From the IMG/VR virus record IMGVR_UViG_3300034175_000063, positions 1 through 64,000 of that record: a stretch of DNA of 64,000 bases. One strand, written 5' to 3'. Positions within the stretch are counted from its first letter, which is position 1. The number at the start of each line of letters is the position of its first letter. The position numbers and the translations under genes are program-made. The notes below the pieces were generated by a model, which saw only the letters and a program-made list of their open reading frames with translations, ran no database searches and had not been told where the DNA came from. Source of the stretch: a virus. Shown here one piece after another: positions 1 through 7,744 of this stretch.

Positions 1-144
1 GAACTATGCAGCTCCGAGACAGTCTTTCCGGGGTCGCATGAGAAGTGTGAACCGAAACCGGTGAAACTTCTAAACCGATAACCTAACTGGTCGAAAAGTC
101 GATTTTTCTACTATATCCAACCGGTAAACCAACGAGGAAATACC
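1..144 (+). promoter_or_regulatory. Leader region before the first gene
   Basis: The first reading frame is open from base 1 to a TAA at 79-81, so the last 26 codons of an upstream gene may be cut by the window edge; this cannot be confirmed. From 82 to 144 the DNA is AT-richer than its surroundings. TACTAT at 109-114 resembles a sigma-70 -10 box, but no good -35 is visible. TCGA-AAAG-TCGA (91-102) followed by five T could be a weak hairpin. AACCGGT occurs twice (56-62 and 119-125). GAGGAAA at 134-140 is the ribosome binding site of the next gene. Confidence 0.35.
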
Positions 145-519
145 ATGACCGTCCGCAAGCTGACCGACGCCCAGAAAGCGGCTGTCGTTACCATTTATAC
201 ATCGAATATCCGTCCTTCAAGCATCCAGCACCTGGCTGCCGTCCTGGGCGTGAGCACCCGCACCATCGGCCGCGTCATCGAAGAAGCCGGTGTCACCGCT
301 TCCAAGAAGCTGCATGTCGGCGAGGCCGCGGACGTGATGCGTCTGCTGTACAAGCACAAGATCACGATCGACCAGCTGGAGAGCCTGCTCTCCCACATCC
401 CGGTCGACACCATCAAGCTGCTGACCCAGAAAAAGGCCAGCCGCAAATCCCCAACCGGGCACAACGGTAAGCAGACGCTGCTGCCGTTGAACCTTCCAAC
501 CTCCCTGGAGTTGCATTAA
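145..519 (+). CDS. Small helix-turn-helix protein
   Basis: A 124-residue protein. Residues about 24-50 (from PSSIQHLAAVLGVS to the RTIGRVIEEAGV stretch) have the pattern of a helix-turn-helix as in resolvase/transposase-type DNA-binding domains, so it may bind DNA as a phage regulator. The C-terminal part is basic and shows no recognised domain. The start is supported by a GAGGAAA site 4 bases upstream. The next gene starts directly after its TAA, so the two are probably translationally coupled. The DNA target is unknown, and a structural role cannot be excluded. Confidence 0.75.
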   Translation: MTVRKLTDAQKAAVVTIYTSNIRPSSIQHLAAVLGVSTRTIGRVIEEAGVTASKKLHVGEAADVMRLLYKHKITIDQLESLLSHIPVDTIKLLTQKKASRKSPTGHNGKQTLLPLNLPTSLELH

Positions 520-879
520 ATGAACATCAAACCTGAAAACGTCGCAATCGCCCTGATCCAGCTCGATGGCCTGATCGCCGGCGTTGAATCGAACTCGAGC
601 ATCCCTGTGCAGCTCAGCGAACTGAAGATGCTGCGTGCCCTGCTGGGCGGCAAATACGACGCACCGACCGGCTATACCGGCAGCGGTGTGCCAGCCGTGC
701 AACCTGCGCTCCGCGCAGTGAGTATGGGCCTCTTCCCTACCATGGGAAGCCTGCAGCAGGTCGTCGACCTGGCTTACAGCCAACTGCCGATTCAATCCCC
801 CAACGCCATCAACGCATTGCTGATGACCTACCACAACACCTTGCTGGATCAAGTCGCCAGCTGCAAACCAGGAGCATAA
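520..879 (+). CDS. Hypothetical protein
   Basis: A 119-residue protein whose ATG directly follows the stop of the upstream gene (TAAATG), which suggests coupled translation. No domain is recognised. It is mildly hydrophobic and helical, with no signal peptide and no cysteine cluster (one Cys near the end). It ends 2 bases before the AAA+ ATPase gene, so the three genes form one unit. The function is unknown; the position suggests an adaptor or partner of the ATPase, but that is inference. Confidence 0.7.
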   Translation: MNIKPENVAIALIQLDGLIAGVESNSSIPVQLSELKMLRALLGGKYDAPTGYTGSGVPAVQPALRAVSMGLFPTMGSLQQVVDLAYSQLPIQSPNAINALLMTYHNTLLDQVASCKPGA

Positions 880-881
880 GC

Positions 882-1682
882 ATGTCCACCGAGAGCATCA
901 ACAAGATCAAGCGCATCATCGAAATCTACCTGGCCAGCGAAGGCGAAGTCCGCCCGCATTGCATCGTCACGGGTCCATCCGGCTCCGGCAAGAGCCACAA
1001 CATCGAAGCCCTGTGCACCGAACTGGATGTGCCCCTGGTGCAGATCAACGCGGCCGGCCTGACCAAGGAAGGCACAGCCGGAAACTCGCTTAGCAAAGCC
1101 CTGGCTCCCCTGGTTGCCTACGGCGGCCGCGCGGTGGTCTGCTTCGTCGACGAGTTCGACAAGCTGTTCATCAGCGGCAATTCCAACTCGGCCCTGGCCC
1201 ACGAGACAACGAACGGCGTGCAAAACGAGTTCTTGAAGGTGCTCGAAGGCGTGGCCACGATCTCGGCCGACTATGGCAAGTACCACACGATCAAGAGCGA
1301 CAATGTGCTCTTCATCTTCGCCGGCGCCTTCAACGGCGAGCAGGACATCGACCTGGACCGCCTGCGTGAAATGGGGATCAAGACCGAATTTCTGGGCCGC
1401 GTTGGCTTGGTCTACGGCATGGAAAAGGTCACGCTCGAAGGGCTGCACAACATTCTGGTCAAGAGCCCACTGCTGGGCAAGTACCTGGAGCTGCACGACG
1501 GCGTGAAGAAAGAGACAGTCGTTGATGCTGTCATGGCTGTTCTGACCGCTAACTACGAGAAGAACGACCTTGGTGTGCGCATGGTCACCACTTTGCTGCA
1601 TCAATACTTCATCGAAGGCTCGTTGACCAAGAAAGAAGCGGTCAAGACCATGTTCCAACGCAAGTTGGCCATGCCTGCGTAA
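882..1682 (+). CDS. AAA+ ATPase
   Basis: A 266-residue ATPase. It shows a Walker A motif GPSGSGKS (residues 31-38), a Walker B strand CFVDEFDKLF with D90-E91, and a following asparagine-containing strand (residues about 145-150) that could be sensor 1. The fold is close to ClpX/RuvB-type AAA+ proteins with a short C-terminal helical lid; there is no N-terminal substrate domain. Such phage proteins remodel protein or nucleoprotein complexes, but the substrate is unknown. A second MoxR-like ATPase at 4616 and a metallopeptidase-VWA protein at 9171 lie in the same transcription unit. Its stop overlaps the start of the next small gene. Confidence 0.85.
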   Translation: MSTESINKIKRIIEIYLASEGEVRPHCIVTGPSGSGKSHNIEALCTELDVPLVQINAAGLTKEGTAGNSLSKALAPLVAYGGRAVVCFVDEFDKLFISGNSNSALAHETTNGVQNEFLKVLEGVATISADYGKYHTIKSDNVLFIFAGAFNGEQDIDLDRLREMGIKTEFLGRVGLVYGMEKVTLEGLHNILVKSPLLGKYLELHDGVKKETVVDAVMAVLTANYEKNDLGVRMVTTLLHQYFIEGSLTKKEAVKTMFQRKLAMPA

Positions 1683-1849
1683 TGGCTGACGCTGATCTAA
1701 CATCGACCAAGTTCGATAGTCGCATCAAACAGCTTGAACGGAAGATAAAGCACACTCCAGAGGAGTGGGCTGAACTCAAGTCGCTTCATGCGCGTCGAAT
1801 CCGTTACAAGAAGATGCTTAGCTTGGTCGTTCCTCATAAGGATCGCTGA
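1682..1849 (+). CDS. Small basic helical protein, tandem copy 1
   Basis: A 55-residue ORF whose ATG overlaps the TAA of the AAA+ gene by one base, so it is probably coupled. The product is strongly basic and helical and ends with KKMLSLVVPHKDR. The next ORF ends with a related EKMLSLVLPKPQ stretch, so the two look like a diverged duplication. No known domain is seen. A short basic helical peptide could bind nucleic acid or act as a cofactor of the adjacent ATPase; this is inference. The start is set by the overlap. Confidence 0.65.
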   Translation: MADADLTSTKFDSRIKQLERKIKHTPEEWAELKSLHARRIRYKKMLSLVVPHKDR

Positions 1850-1851
1850 AC

Positions 1852-2028
1852 ATGGGCATACCAACGCTCCCCAACGAAGTAAACGGCTCGATACAGCATC
1901 TGCTGCGTCGAGGTGTCAAACAAACCCGCAGTAGCCGACTCAAGCGGCTACTCAAGGTCCAGAAGCGGCAAGAGAAAATGCTGAGCCTGGTCCTACCCAA
2001 ACCTCAAAGGAAATCTCCGTGGAACTGA
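1852..2028 (+). CDS. Small basic helical protein, tandem copy 2
   Basis: A 58-residue ORF that starts 2 bases after the previous stop and overlaps the GTG of the next gene by 10 bases. It is rich in Arg, Lys and Leu and shares the KMLSLVxP core with the preceding ORF. The related sequence in the same frame phase and the packed arrangement support both as real genes. The function is unknown. The last codons contain the AAAGGA ribosome binding site of the downstream gene, so its end may be shaped by that signal. Confidence 0.6.
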   Translation: MGIPTLPNEVNGSIQHLLRRGVKQTRSSRLKRLLKVQKRQEKMLSLVLPKPQRKSPWN

Positions 2029-4124
2029 TCTTCAAACCTTTCGCCGCTGCAGTGGCAGCCCAATTCGCATTGATGTCCAAGCACGAGCTGTTTACCGTCA
2101 AGCTCGACGGCGACACCCTGTATGACGCCTACCTGGCAGCCTTCCCGGCCGGCACCAATCCGATCTTCCGCGAGCGCACCGAGCACGACTGCAGCTGCTG
2201 CAAGAATTTCATCCGCAACATTGGCAACGTGGTCGCCATCATCGACGGCAAAGTCGTCACGGTATGGGACGTCGTAGGCGAGATGCAGGTAGCCTACGCC
2301 CAGGTGGCCGGCACGCTGGCCGAACTGGTTCGCAACGCCGAGATCGACACGATCTACCGCACCAGCGAGAAATCGTATGGCGCCGAGTCGAGCAAGGAAC
2401 TGCGTGACGACGGCACGGTGAAATCCTGGAACCACTTCTATGGCAAGATCGACGCCAAGCACTATGCTCCGGATCCAGGCGCCCAGCGTGGCGTCTACAC
2501 GGCCGCCAAGGACGTCTTCAAGCGCGGCCTGACCGAACTGAAGAAGGAAGCCATGGAGCTCACCAGCAGCCTCATAGGCGACAAGCTGCTGTACCGCGGC
2601 GAAGAGCACCTGCCGGCCCTGCTGGCTTTCTTCAAGCTGCACACCAAGTTCAACGACCTGACGACCGACGTGCAACGCAACGTGTTCATCATGTCGAACG
2701 CACTGGCGCCGGCGAGCCGCTTCCGCAACACGGTGATCGGCTCGCTGATCATCGACCTGAGCGATGGCATGCCGATGGAAAAGGCTGTGGCCAGCTTCGA
2801 GAAGAAGGTCGCCCCGGAGAACTACAAGCGCCCGACTGCCCTGGTCACCCAGAAGCAGAAGGACGATGCGTTCGCAGCGATTGTGGCCATGGGCCTCGAA
2901 GACAGCCTGCAGCGTCGCTATGCCAACATCACCGACATCACGATCAACAACGTGCTGTGGGCGAACGGCGACGTCAAGCCAGTGATGAAAGGTGGCCTGG
3001 CCAATATCTTCGACACCATCAGCACCACTGCCGATGCAGCCGTGGTCGACAGCAGCATGGCCAACGACATCAGCATCGAAGACTTCATGGCCACGGTACT
3101 GCCGAAGGCCAAGGGCATCGAGATGCTGGTCACCAACCGCCATCTGTCGAACTTCGTCAGCCTCACGGCGCCGACCAAGCCGAACACGGCCGGCAACAAC
3201 GAACCGATCCCGGTGCTGTTCAAGTGGCCGAATGACTTCGCCTGGTCCTACGATGGCAACATCGCCGACTCGGCCCTGCGCCAGCAGGTGGCCAGCAAGG
3301 GCGGCCGTGTCGATGGCGTACTGCGTTTCAGCCACACCTGGAACCATGCCGAGCGCAATGCATCGCTGATGGACCTGCACGTCTTCATGCCGGGCAGCAC
3401 CCATAGCGAAGCGGCAGGTCACCACACAAATGCCTCTGGCCAGCGTGTAGGCTGGGACAACCGTGACGACCGGATTTCTGGTGGTAAGCAGGACGTGGAC
3501 TACACCGAAGCAGCACCAGTCGGCTACGTCCCTGTCGAGAACATCACGTTCCCCGACATGGCCCGCTTGAAGGATGGTCAGTACACCTTCAAGATCCAGA
3601 ACTGGTCGTTCCGCAGCCCGACCCTCGGTGGCTTCAAAGCCGAGATCGAGTTCGCCGGCCAGATCTTTGAATACGACCACCCGAAGCCGCTCCGTAACAA
3701 GGAGTGGGTGACGTTGGCCGTGGCCACGCTGAAGGATGGCGTCTTCACGATCGAGCACAAGCATCCTGTGGGCTCATCGAGCCAGAAGAAGTGGGGCATC
3801 TCCACGGAACGCATGGTCAAGGTCGACACCGTGATGCTCAGCCCGAATCACTGGGATGGCAACGCCGTCGGCAACAAGCACTACATGTTCATGCTGGCCG
3901 ACTGCAAAAATCCGGATGCCACTCGTGGCATCTACAACGAGTTTTTGAACCCCAAGCTCGAAGTGCACCGCAAGGTGTTCGAGCTGCTGGGTGACAAGAC
4001 GCAGTGCCCACCGGTGGATGACCAGCTCTCCGGCCTGGGTTTCAGCTCCACCAAGCGCGATAGCGTGCTGGTCGTAGTTCAGATCAGCGAGAAGCATCGC
4101 AAAGCCTACAACATCATCTTCTAA
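2019..4124 (+). CDS. Large conserved-type phage protein of unknown function
   Basis: A 701-residue protein starting at a GTG that follows an AAGGA site with 7-base spacing. Near residues 50-62 it has an EHDCSCCKNFIRN segment, a Cys/His cluster that could hold a metal. The middle is helical and the last 250 residues look beta-rich with Gly-Asp-Asn turns. No ATPase, nuclease or protease motif was recognised. I recall proteins with a similar HDCSCCKxFIR segment in other phages and bacteria, all uncharacterised. Its position between two AAA+ genes suggests it is a substrate or scaffold of a chaperone-like complex; this is inference. Confidence 0.85.
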   Translation: MELIFKPFAAAVAAQFALMSKHELFTVKLDGDTLYDAYLAAFPAGTNPIFRERTEHDCSCCKNFIRNIGNVVAIIDGKVVTVWDVVGEMQVAYAQVAGTLAELVRNAEIDTIYRTSEKSYGAESSKELRDDGTVKSWNHFYGKIDAKHYAPDPGAQRGVYTAAKDVFKRGLTELKKEAMELTSSLIGDKLLYRGEEHLPALLAFFKLHTKFNDLTTDVQRNVFIMSNALAPASRFRNTVIGSLIIDLSDGMPMEKAVASFEKKVAPENYKRPTALVTQKQKDDAFAAIVAMGLEDSLQRRYANITDITINNVLWANGDVKPVMKGGLANIFDTISTTADAAVVDSSMANDISIEDFMATVLPKAKGIEMLVTNRHLSNFVSLTAPTKPNTAGNNEPIPVLFKWPNDFAWSYDGNIADSALRQQVASKGGRVDGVLRFSHTWNHAERNASLMDLHVFMPGSTHSEAAGHHTNASGQRVGWDNRDDRISGGKQDVDYTEAAPVGYVPVENITFPDMARLKDGQYTFKIQNWSFRSPTLGGFKAEIEFAGQIFEYDHPKPLRNKEWVTLAVATLKDGVFTIEHKHPVGSSSQKKWGISTERMVKVDTVMLSPNHWDGNAVGNKHYMFMLADCKNPDATRGIYNEFLNPKLEVHRKVFELLGDKTQCPPVDDQLSGLGFSSTKRDSVLVVVQISEKHRKAYNIIF

Positions 4125-4137
4125 AGGAAGAAAACAC

Positions 4138-4551
4138 ATGAGCACCGACATCAACATCTTTGAACTGGCTTCGCGCCAGAAGACCCGATTTGAAACCATT
4201 CGCGGCAACATCTCCAGCGAACAGCTGTGGGATCTGCCACTGACCAGCAAGTCGGGTATCGACCTCGATACGATCGGCCAGGTTGTTGTGGCCCAGCTCG
4301 AATCAACGACTACCCGTTCGCTCGTCAACGCGGCGCCTCACCCGCGTGAAGCGGATCTGAACCTGCAGTTGGCCCTGATTAAGCACGTCATCGCGTACAA
4401 GCAGGAAGCGAATGCTGCGGCCTTGGCTAAATCCAAGAAGACCGAAGAGCGTAACCGCCTCATCGAGCTGCTGGGCAAGAAGCAGGACGCGGCGCTCGAG
4501 CAGTTGTCCGAAGCGGAAATCAAGGCCAAGCTGGCGGCCCTCGACGACTAA
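4138..4551 (+). CDS. Hypothetical helical protein
   Basis: A 137-residue protein preceded by a good AAGGAAG site and lying 13 bases after the 701-residue gene. It is predominantly helical, with a charged C-terminal half (Lys/Glu-rich, residues about 85-137) that could form a coiled coil. There is no known domain or signal peptide. It closes a transcription segment that ends in the hairpin at 4568-4597. The function is unknown; it is probably a partner of the neighbouring large protein or ATPase. Confidence 0.7.
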   Translation: MSTDINIFELASRQKTRFETIRGNISSEQLWDLPLTSKSGIDLDTIGQVVVAQLESTTTRSLVNAAPHPREADLNLQLALIKHVIAYKQEANAAALAKSKKTEERNRLIELLGKKQDAALEQLSEAEIKAKLAALDD

Positions 4552-4567
4552 CATCGTCATCACCCAC

Positions 4568-4597
4568 GCATAGAGCCTGTACCTACGGGCTCTATGC
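4568..4597 (+). terminator. Stem-loop between operon segments
   Basis: A perfect 10-bp inverted repeat: GCATAGAGCC (4568-4577) pairs with GGCTCTATGC (4588-4597) around a 10-base loop. No T-tract follows, so it is either a weak or attenuating terminator or an RNA-processing/stability element before the MoxR-like gene. Confidence 0.5.
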
Positions 4598-4615
4598 AAT
4601 CAGGAGCACTACCTC

Positions 4616-5728
4616 ATGGCTAAGAACCAAGCCCCCGACGTCGGGGCAAACCCACGCTTGCGCGTGAAAATCAGTCAGGCCGTCCGCATGGTCACCAAAG
4701 CCATCTCGTGCAAATTGGTGCCCATGATTCACGGCTCGCCGGCTATCGGAAAGTCCGGCATCGTGCACCAGATCGCAAAGGATTACAACCTGATGCTGAT
4801 CGACCTGCGTTTGAGCCAGTGCGACCCTACCGACCTGCTGGGCTTCCCACAGATCCTGGCCGCTATCAACCGCGCGGGCTACACGCCGATGGAAACATTC
4901 CCCATCGCCGGCGACGCCTATCCACTCAAGCTGGACAAGGAAGGCAAAGAAATTCTGGCTGCCGATGGGCGTCCGGAACGCTACTCCGGCTGGCTGCTGT
5001 TCCTCGACGAGTTCAACTCAGCGAGCGTGGCAGTGCAAGCTGCGGCCTACAAGATCGTTCTCGATCGCATGGTCGGCAAGTACCATCTGCATGAGAAGGT
5101 GGCCGTGGTCTGTGCGGGTAACCTGGAAACCGACGGCGCCATCGTTGAGCAAATGAGCACTGCACTGCAGTCGCGCATTCTGCACCTCGAACTCATGGTC
5201 GACTTGCCGGAATGGATCCGCTGGGCCGGCCCTGCCGGCATCGACTACCGCATCCAGAGCTATCTGGAATCGCAGCCGTCGGCGTTGTATTCGTTCCGTC
5301 CGGATCACAGCGATCGCACCTACAGCTCGCCGCGTACCTGGGAATTCGCCAACCGCATCATCAACAAGTACGACGTCAAGGACGAAGACGCCTTGCCGAT
5401 GTTGAGCGGTTGTATCACCGAAGGTGTGGCCCGGCCATTCCTGACGTTCTGCGACATCTTCGACAAGCTGCCGTCGATCCACGACATCCTGATGTCGCCG
5501 AAAAGCATTCGTGTTCCCGGCGAGCCGAGCATCCTGTTCGCCATGTGCGGCAGTATCGCCCACCATGCCACGATGGTGAACATCGGCGGCCTGCTCGACT
5601 ACATCAAACGCATGCCCCTGGAATTCCAGGTCGTGTGTGTTCGGATGACCCTGGCCCGCAACACCTCCATGGTCAATGATGCAGACATGCAGAAGTGGCT
5701 GGCCATGCACGCTGAAGAGCTGTTCTAA
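4616..5728 (+). CDS. MoxR-like AAA+ ATPase
   Basis: A 370-residue ATPase of the MoxR/dynein-related type. Walker A is HGSPAIGKSG (residues 39-48, Lys46) and Walker B is LLFLDEFN with D131-E132. A following CAGNLETDG stretch fits sensor 1 (Asn). MoxR proteins typically work with a VWA-domain partner, and such a partner is encoded at 9171 in the same direction. N4-like phages carry a comparable ATPase/VWA pair. They are thought to remodel or mature a target protein complex in the cytoplasm; the target is unknown. AGGAG lies 10 bases before the ATG. Confidence 0.88.
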   Translation: MAKNQAPDVGANPRLRVKISQAVRMVTKAISCKLVPMIHGSPAIGKSGIVHQIAKDYNLMLIDLRLSQCDPTDLLGFPQILAAINRAGYTPMETFPIAGDAYPLKLDKEGKEILAADGRPERYSGWLLFLDEFNSASVAVQAAAYKIVLDRMVGKYHLHEKVAVVCAGNLETDGAIVEQMSTALQSRILHLELMVDLPEWIRWAGPAGIDYRIQSYLESQPSALYSFRPDHSDRTYSSPRTWEFANRIINKYDVKDEDALPMLSGCITEGVARPFLTFCDIFDKLPSIHDILMSPKSIRVPGEPSILFAMCGSIAHHATMVNIGGLLDYIKRMPLEFQVVCVRMTLARNTSMVNDADMQKWLAMHAEELF

Positions 5729-5748
5729 GCTGCACCGTTTTACCAACC

Positions 5749-5762
5749 GGGGCTTCGGCCCC
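5749..5762 (+). terminator. UUCG-capped hairpin
   Basis: GGGGC-TTCG-GCCCC gives a 5-bp stem with the very stable UUCG tetraloop, 20 bases after the MoxR-like gene. Only a short AT stretch follows, so termination would be partial. Confidence 0.45.
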
Positions 5763-5798
5763 ATTCATCGCAGTACCCACCCTGAAAGAAGAACCACC

Positions 5799-6200
5799 AT
5801 GAAAAAATCCTTCGCATTTTTCGCATCCGTCCTGATGATCCTGTCGTTGTCGATGGGGCTCACCGCTTGCGGTAAGCAAACCGTCGAACAGCGTGTCTCC
5901 GCCAACATCAAGGACGGTGTGCACGCGCTGACCAGCGAAGAGCGTCAGCTGGCCGAGACGAACGCCAAGCAGTTTTACAACCGTTCGTTCCCAAACGGCA
6001 CCGACGTGGCCGGCGAGCTCACCACGGCCAAAGGTATGTTCCTCGATTGCCGCCCATCGGACAGCAATGCCAACGGCATGGTTACCTGCCACGGCATCAT
6101 GCCCAAGATGAAAGGTGGCTTCGACGACAAGTCCACCCGTTACTGCGGCTACCGTCCTGAACTGGTCGGCTGCAGCGACGAAGACACCGTTCCAAAGTAA
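5799..6200 (+). CDS. Predicted lipoprotein
   Basis: A 133-residue protein. The ATG at 5799 is chosen because it opens a classic lipoprotein signal: MKK, a hydrophobic core, then the lipobox LTAC with Cys at residue 24. AAAGAAGAA upstream serves as ribosome binding site. The mature part is about 110 residues with four further Cys (a CRP, a TCHG, a YCGY and a GCS context) that could form disulfides in the periplasm. The protein would be anchored in the inner or outer membrane of a Gram-negative host. Phage lipoproteins of this kind sometimes block superinfection or modify the envelope; the role here is unknown. Confidence 0.8.
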   Translation: MKKSFAFFASVLMILSLSMGLTACGKQTVEQRVSANIKDGVHALTSEERQLAETNAKQFYNRSFPNGTDVAGELTTAKGMFLDCRPSDSNANGMVTCHGIMPKMKGGFDDKSTRYCGYRPELVGCSDEDTVPK

Positions 6201-6207
6201 GACGGCC

Positions 6208-6570
6208 ATGGCCAAGAAAAAGCCAGAAGAAAAGAAGCCGTGGAGCCTCACGCAAGAGGAGATCGCGTCGATCACCAACGAGGAATTTATCCGCGGAACA
6301 TCGCGGCTGCTGCCTCCGGTCGACGAGATCCCCAAAGCGTTCTGGGACGGCAACGTGTACACCAGGATCGTTGAGGCCATGTACGTCGGCGCCAAGCCGG
6401 AGCATGCCCAGATTGACTTCCTTCCTGGCTTCGTCAACGACGGCACATCGCTGGCACGGGTCACCATGGCCCATGTCCGTGATATGCAGGCCGACTACGA
6501 CCACCGCATCGCGGGTGTCGGCTACATGATCTCCAAGATCGTTCACGTCACAATCATCATCAACAAGTAA
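6208..6570 (+). CDS. Hypothetical protein
   Basis: A 120-residue protein. The ATG at 6208 is preferred over an upstream in-frame ATG because the latter lies inside the lipoprotein gene. The N-terminus is Lys/Glu-rich (MAKKKPEEKKP) and the last 20 residues are hydrophobic beta-like (VGYMISKIVHVTIIINK). No known family is recognised. It starts 7 bases after the lipoprotein gene and is likely in the same transcript. Confidence 0.65.
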   Translation: MAKKKPEEKKPWSLTQEEIASITNEEFIRGTSRLLPPVDEIPKAFWDGNVYTRIVEAMYVGAKPEHAQIDFLPGFVNDGTSLARVTMAHVRDMQADYDHRIAGVGYMISKIVHVTIIINK

Positions 6571-6578
6571 GGGCATCC

Positions 6579-6956
6579 ATGATCCACGCTCACCCACTCT
6601 CACTCGGCGCCAGGCACGTAGAAGGGGTCATCGAAAAACTGCTCGATCGCATCACCCCTGTCCTCGTGGTTGCACCACTGGGAGAGTGCTGGGTGTGGGT
6701 CGCTCGTACCAATCGCAACGGCTACGGCCGTATGCATTACGAGGGCAGCGAGAAGATGGCCCACCGGCTGTGCTACGAAGCATGCGTCGGGCCGATCCCG
6801 GAGGGTCACCTTCTCGATCACCTTTGCCGTACCCGCTGTTGCATCAATCCGGCTCACCTGGAGCCGGTAACACACAGCGTCAACACCCTGCGGGGCCAGG
6901 CCAAATTATTTGGCCGTGACCTACATCCATTCACCCTTGAGGAAATCACAGCATGA
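6579..6956 (+). CDS. HNH endonuclease (HNH_3-like)
   Basis: A 125-residue HNH nuclease. An N-terminal GECWVWVARTNRNGYGR segment precedes the core LLDHLCRTRCCINPAHLEPV (residues about 73-92), whose DH, CC and NPxHL residues match the HNH_3 type found in phage homing enzymes. It would cut DNA with a metal ion at the His. It is free-standing: no intron or split gene surrounds it. Its TGA overlaps the next ATG (ATGA). It may be a selfish mobile gene inserted in the small-gene region, or a nicking enzyme used in DNA metabolism. Confidence 0.88.
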   Translation: MIHAHPLSLGARHVEGVIEKLLDRITPVLVVAPLGECWVWVARTNRNGYGRMHYEGSEKMAHRLCYEACVGPIPEGHLLDHLCRTRCCINPAHLEPVTHSVNTLRGQAKLFGRDLHPFTLEEITA

Positions 6957-7246
6957 GCATCGAAGACATCCCTGAGCGTCGCAAGACCCCAGACGAGAAC
7001 GCACGCGCACTCGTCGGCATTCGTGCAGCGATCACCAACTACTACCTGGACCTGGACGCTCGCAAACACGGCAGCGTTGCAATGGACCTGGCCTTCAGCA
7101 AGATCGAGCGTATCCTCGGCATGAGCTGGGAAGACCACAAAGAAACCGTGCGTGAAGTCACGCAGCTGGCGCCGAACAAAGCCATGGAACTGCACAATAT
7201 GTTTCAGGACACCCTGATGACCACTGCCTACCGTGGAGCGAAATAG
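6953..7246 (+). CDS. Hypothetical protein
   Basis: A 97-residue acidic-to-neutral helical protein that overlaps the HNH gene by ATGA, indicating coupled translation. Nothing in it is recognised: no motif, membrane segment or Cys. It is followed 3 bases later by another small gene. It is part of a run of short accessory genes (6208-9114) typical of phage host-takeover regions. Confidence 0.65.
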   Translation: MSIEDIPERRKTPDENARALVGIRAAITNYYLDLDARKHGSVAMDLAFSKIERILGMSWEDHKETVREVTQLAPNKAMELHNMFQDTLMTTAYRGAK

Positions 7247-7249
7247 ACC

Positions 7250-7447
7250 ATGGCCCACCTGCTCTCCTACACCAGTGGGGTCGTGGGGCATGGCCTGTCG
7301 AATGACCTGGACACCGCAATAGACCAGGCGATTGACCGCTGTACCGAAATGGGTATGGGCGCCAACATCCTCAACCGATCCACCTCCGTTGTCCTCGCCG
7401 TCATCACCCCGACCAGCGAGGGCTTTAAAGCCAAGAAAATGGAGTAA
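7250..7447 (+). CDS. Small hypothetical protein
   Basis: A 65-residue protein 3 bases after the previous stop, with the next gene starting 4 bases after its end. One Cys is present and the central helix is amphipathic (NDLDTAIDQAIDRCTEMG). It has no recognised domain. The tight packing on both sides supports it being a real gene. Confidence 0.6.
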   Translation: MAHLLSYTSGVVGHGLSNDLDTAIDQAIDRCTEMGMGANILNRSTSVVLAVITPTSEGFKAKKME

Positions 7448-7451
7448 CACC

Positions 7452-7742
7452 ATGTCCGAACGCACCATCGTCACCACGTATTACGGCCCGTCGGCCGGCC
7501 GCGGCAAACAGAAGCCAAAGATCAAAGTCACCCGCGGATCCCGCATCGGTGAGTGCCTGCCGAACGTCACCCGCATGCTCACCCAGAATCTGAAGGGTGA
7601 TGCTGTGGTAGCCGAGGTGCACGATGAGATGTTCGGCGAGCTGCTGCTCGTTGTCACCTACTTCCCCGGCGAAAAGCTGCAGGTCACCTTCGAGCAGGAC
7701 GTCACCCGGCCCGTGTGCATCATCACTGGCTTGGAGGACTGA
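7452..7742 (+). CDS. Hypothetical protein
   Basis: A 96-residue protein. The ATG at 7452 is preferred because it follows GGAG and the previous stop, while the longer in-frame form overlaps the upstream gene by more than 100 bases. It is predicted to be a compact alpha/beta protein with a basic N-terminal GRGKQKPKIKVTRGS stretch that could contact nucleic acid. No family is recognised. The next gene begins 2 bases after its end. Confidence 0.65.
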   Translation: MSERTIVTTYYGPSAGRGKQKPKIKVTRGSRIGECLPNVTRMLTQNLKGDAVVAEVHDEMFGELLLVVTYFPGEKLQVTFEQDVTRPVCIITGLED

Positions 7743-7744
7743 TC

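Noticed and set aside
2004-3764. Long minus-strand ORF of 586 codons
   Set aside because: It is antisense to the 701-residue gene, has no motif, and its residue make-up (Val/Arg/His/Asp/Leu) is what a GC-rich gene gives when read backwards.
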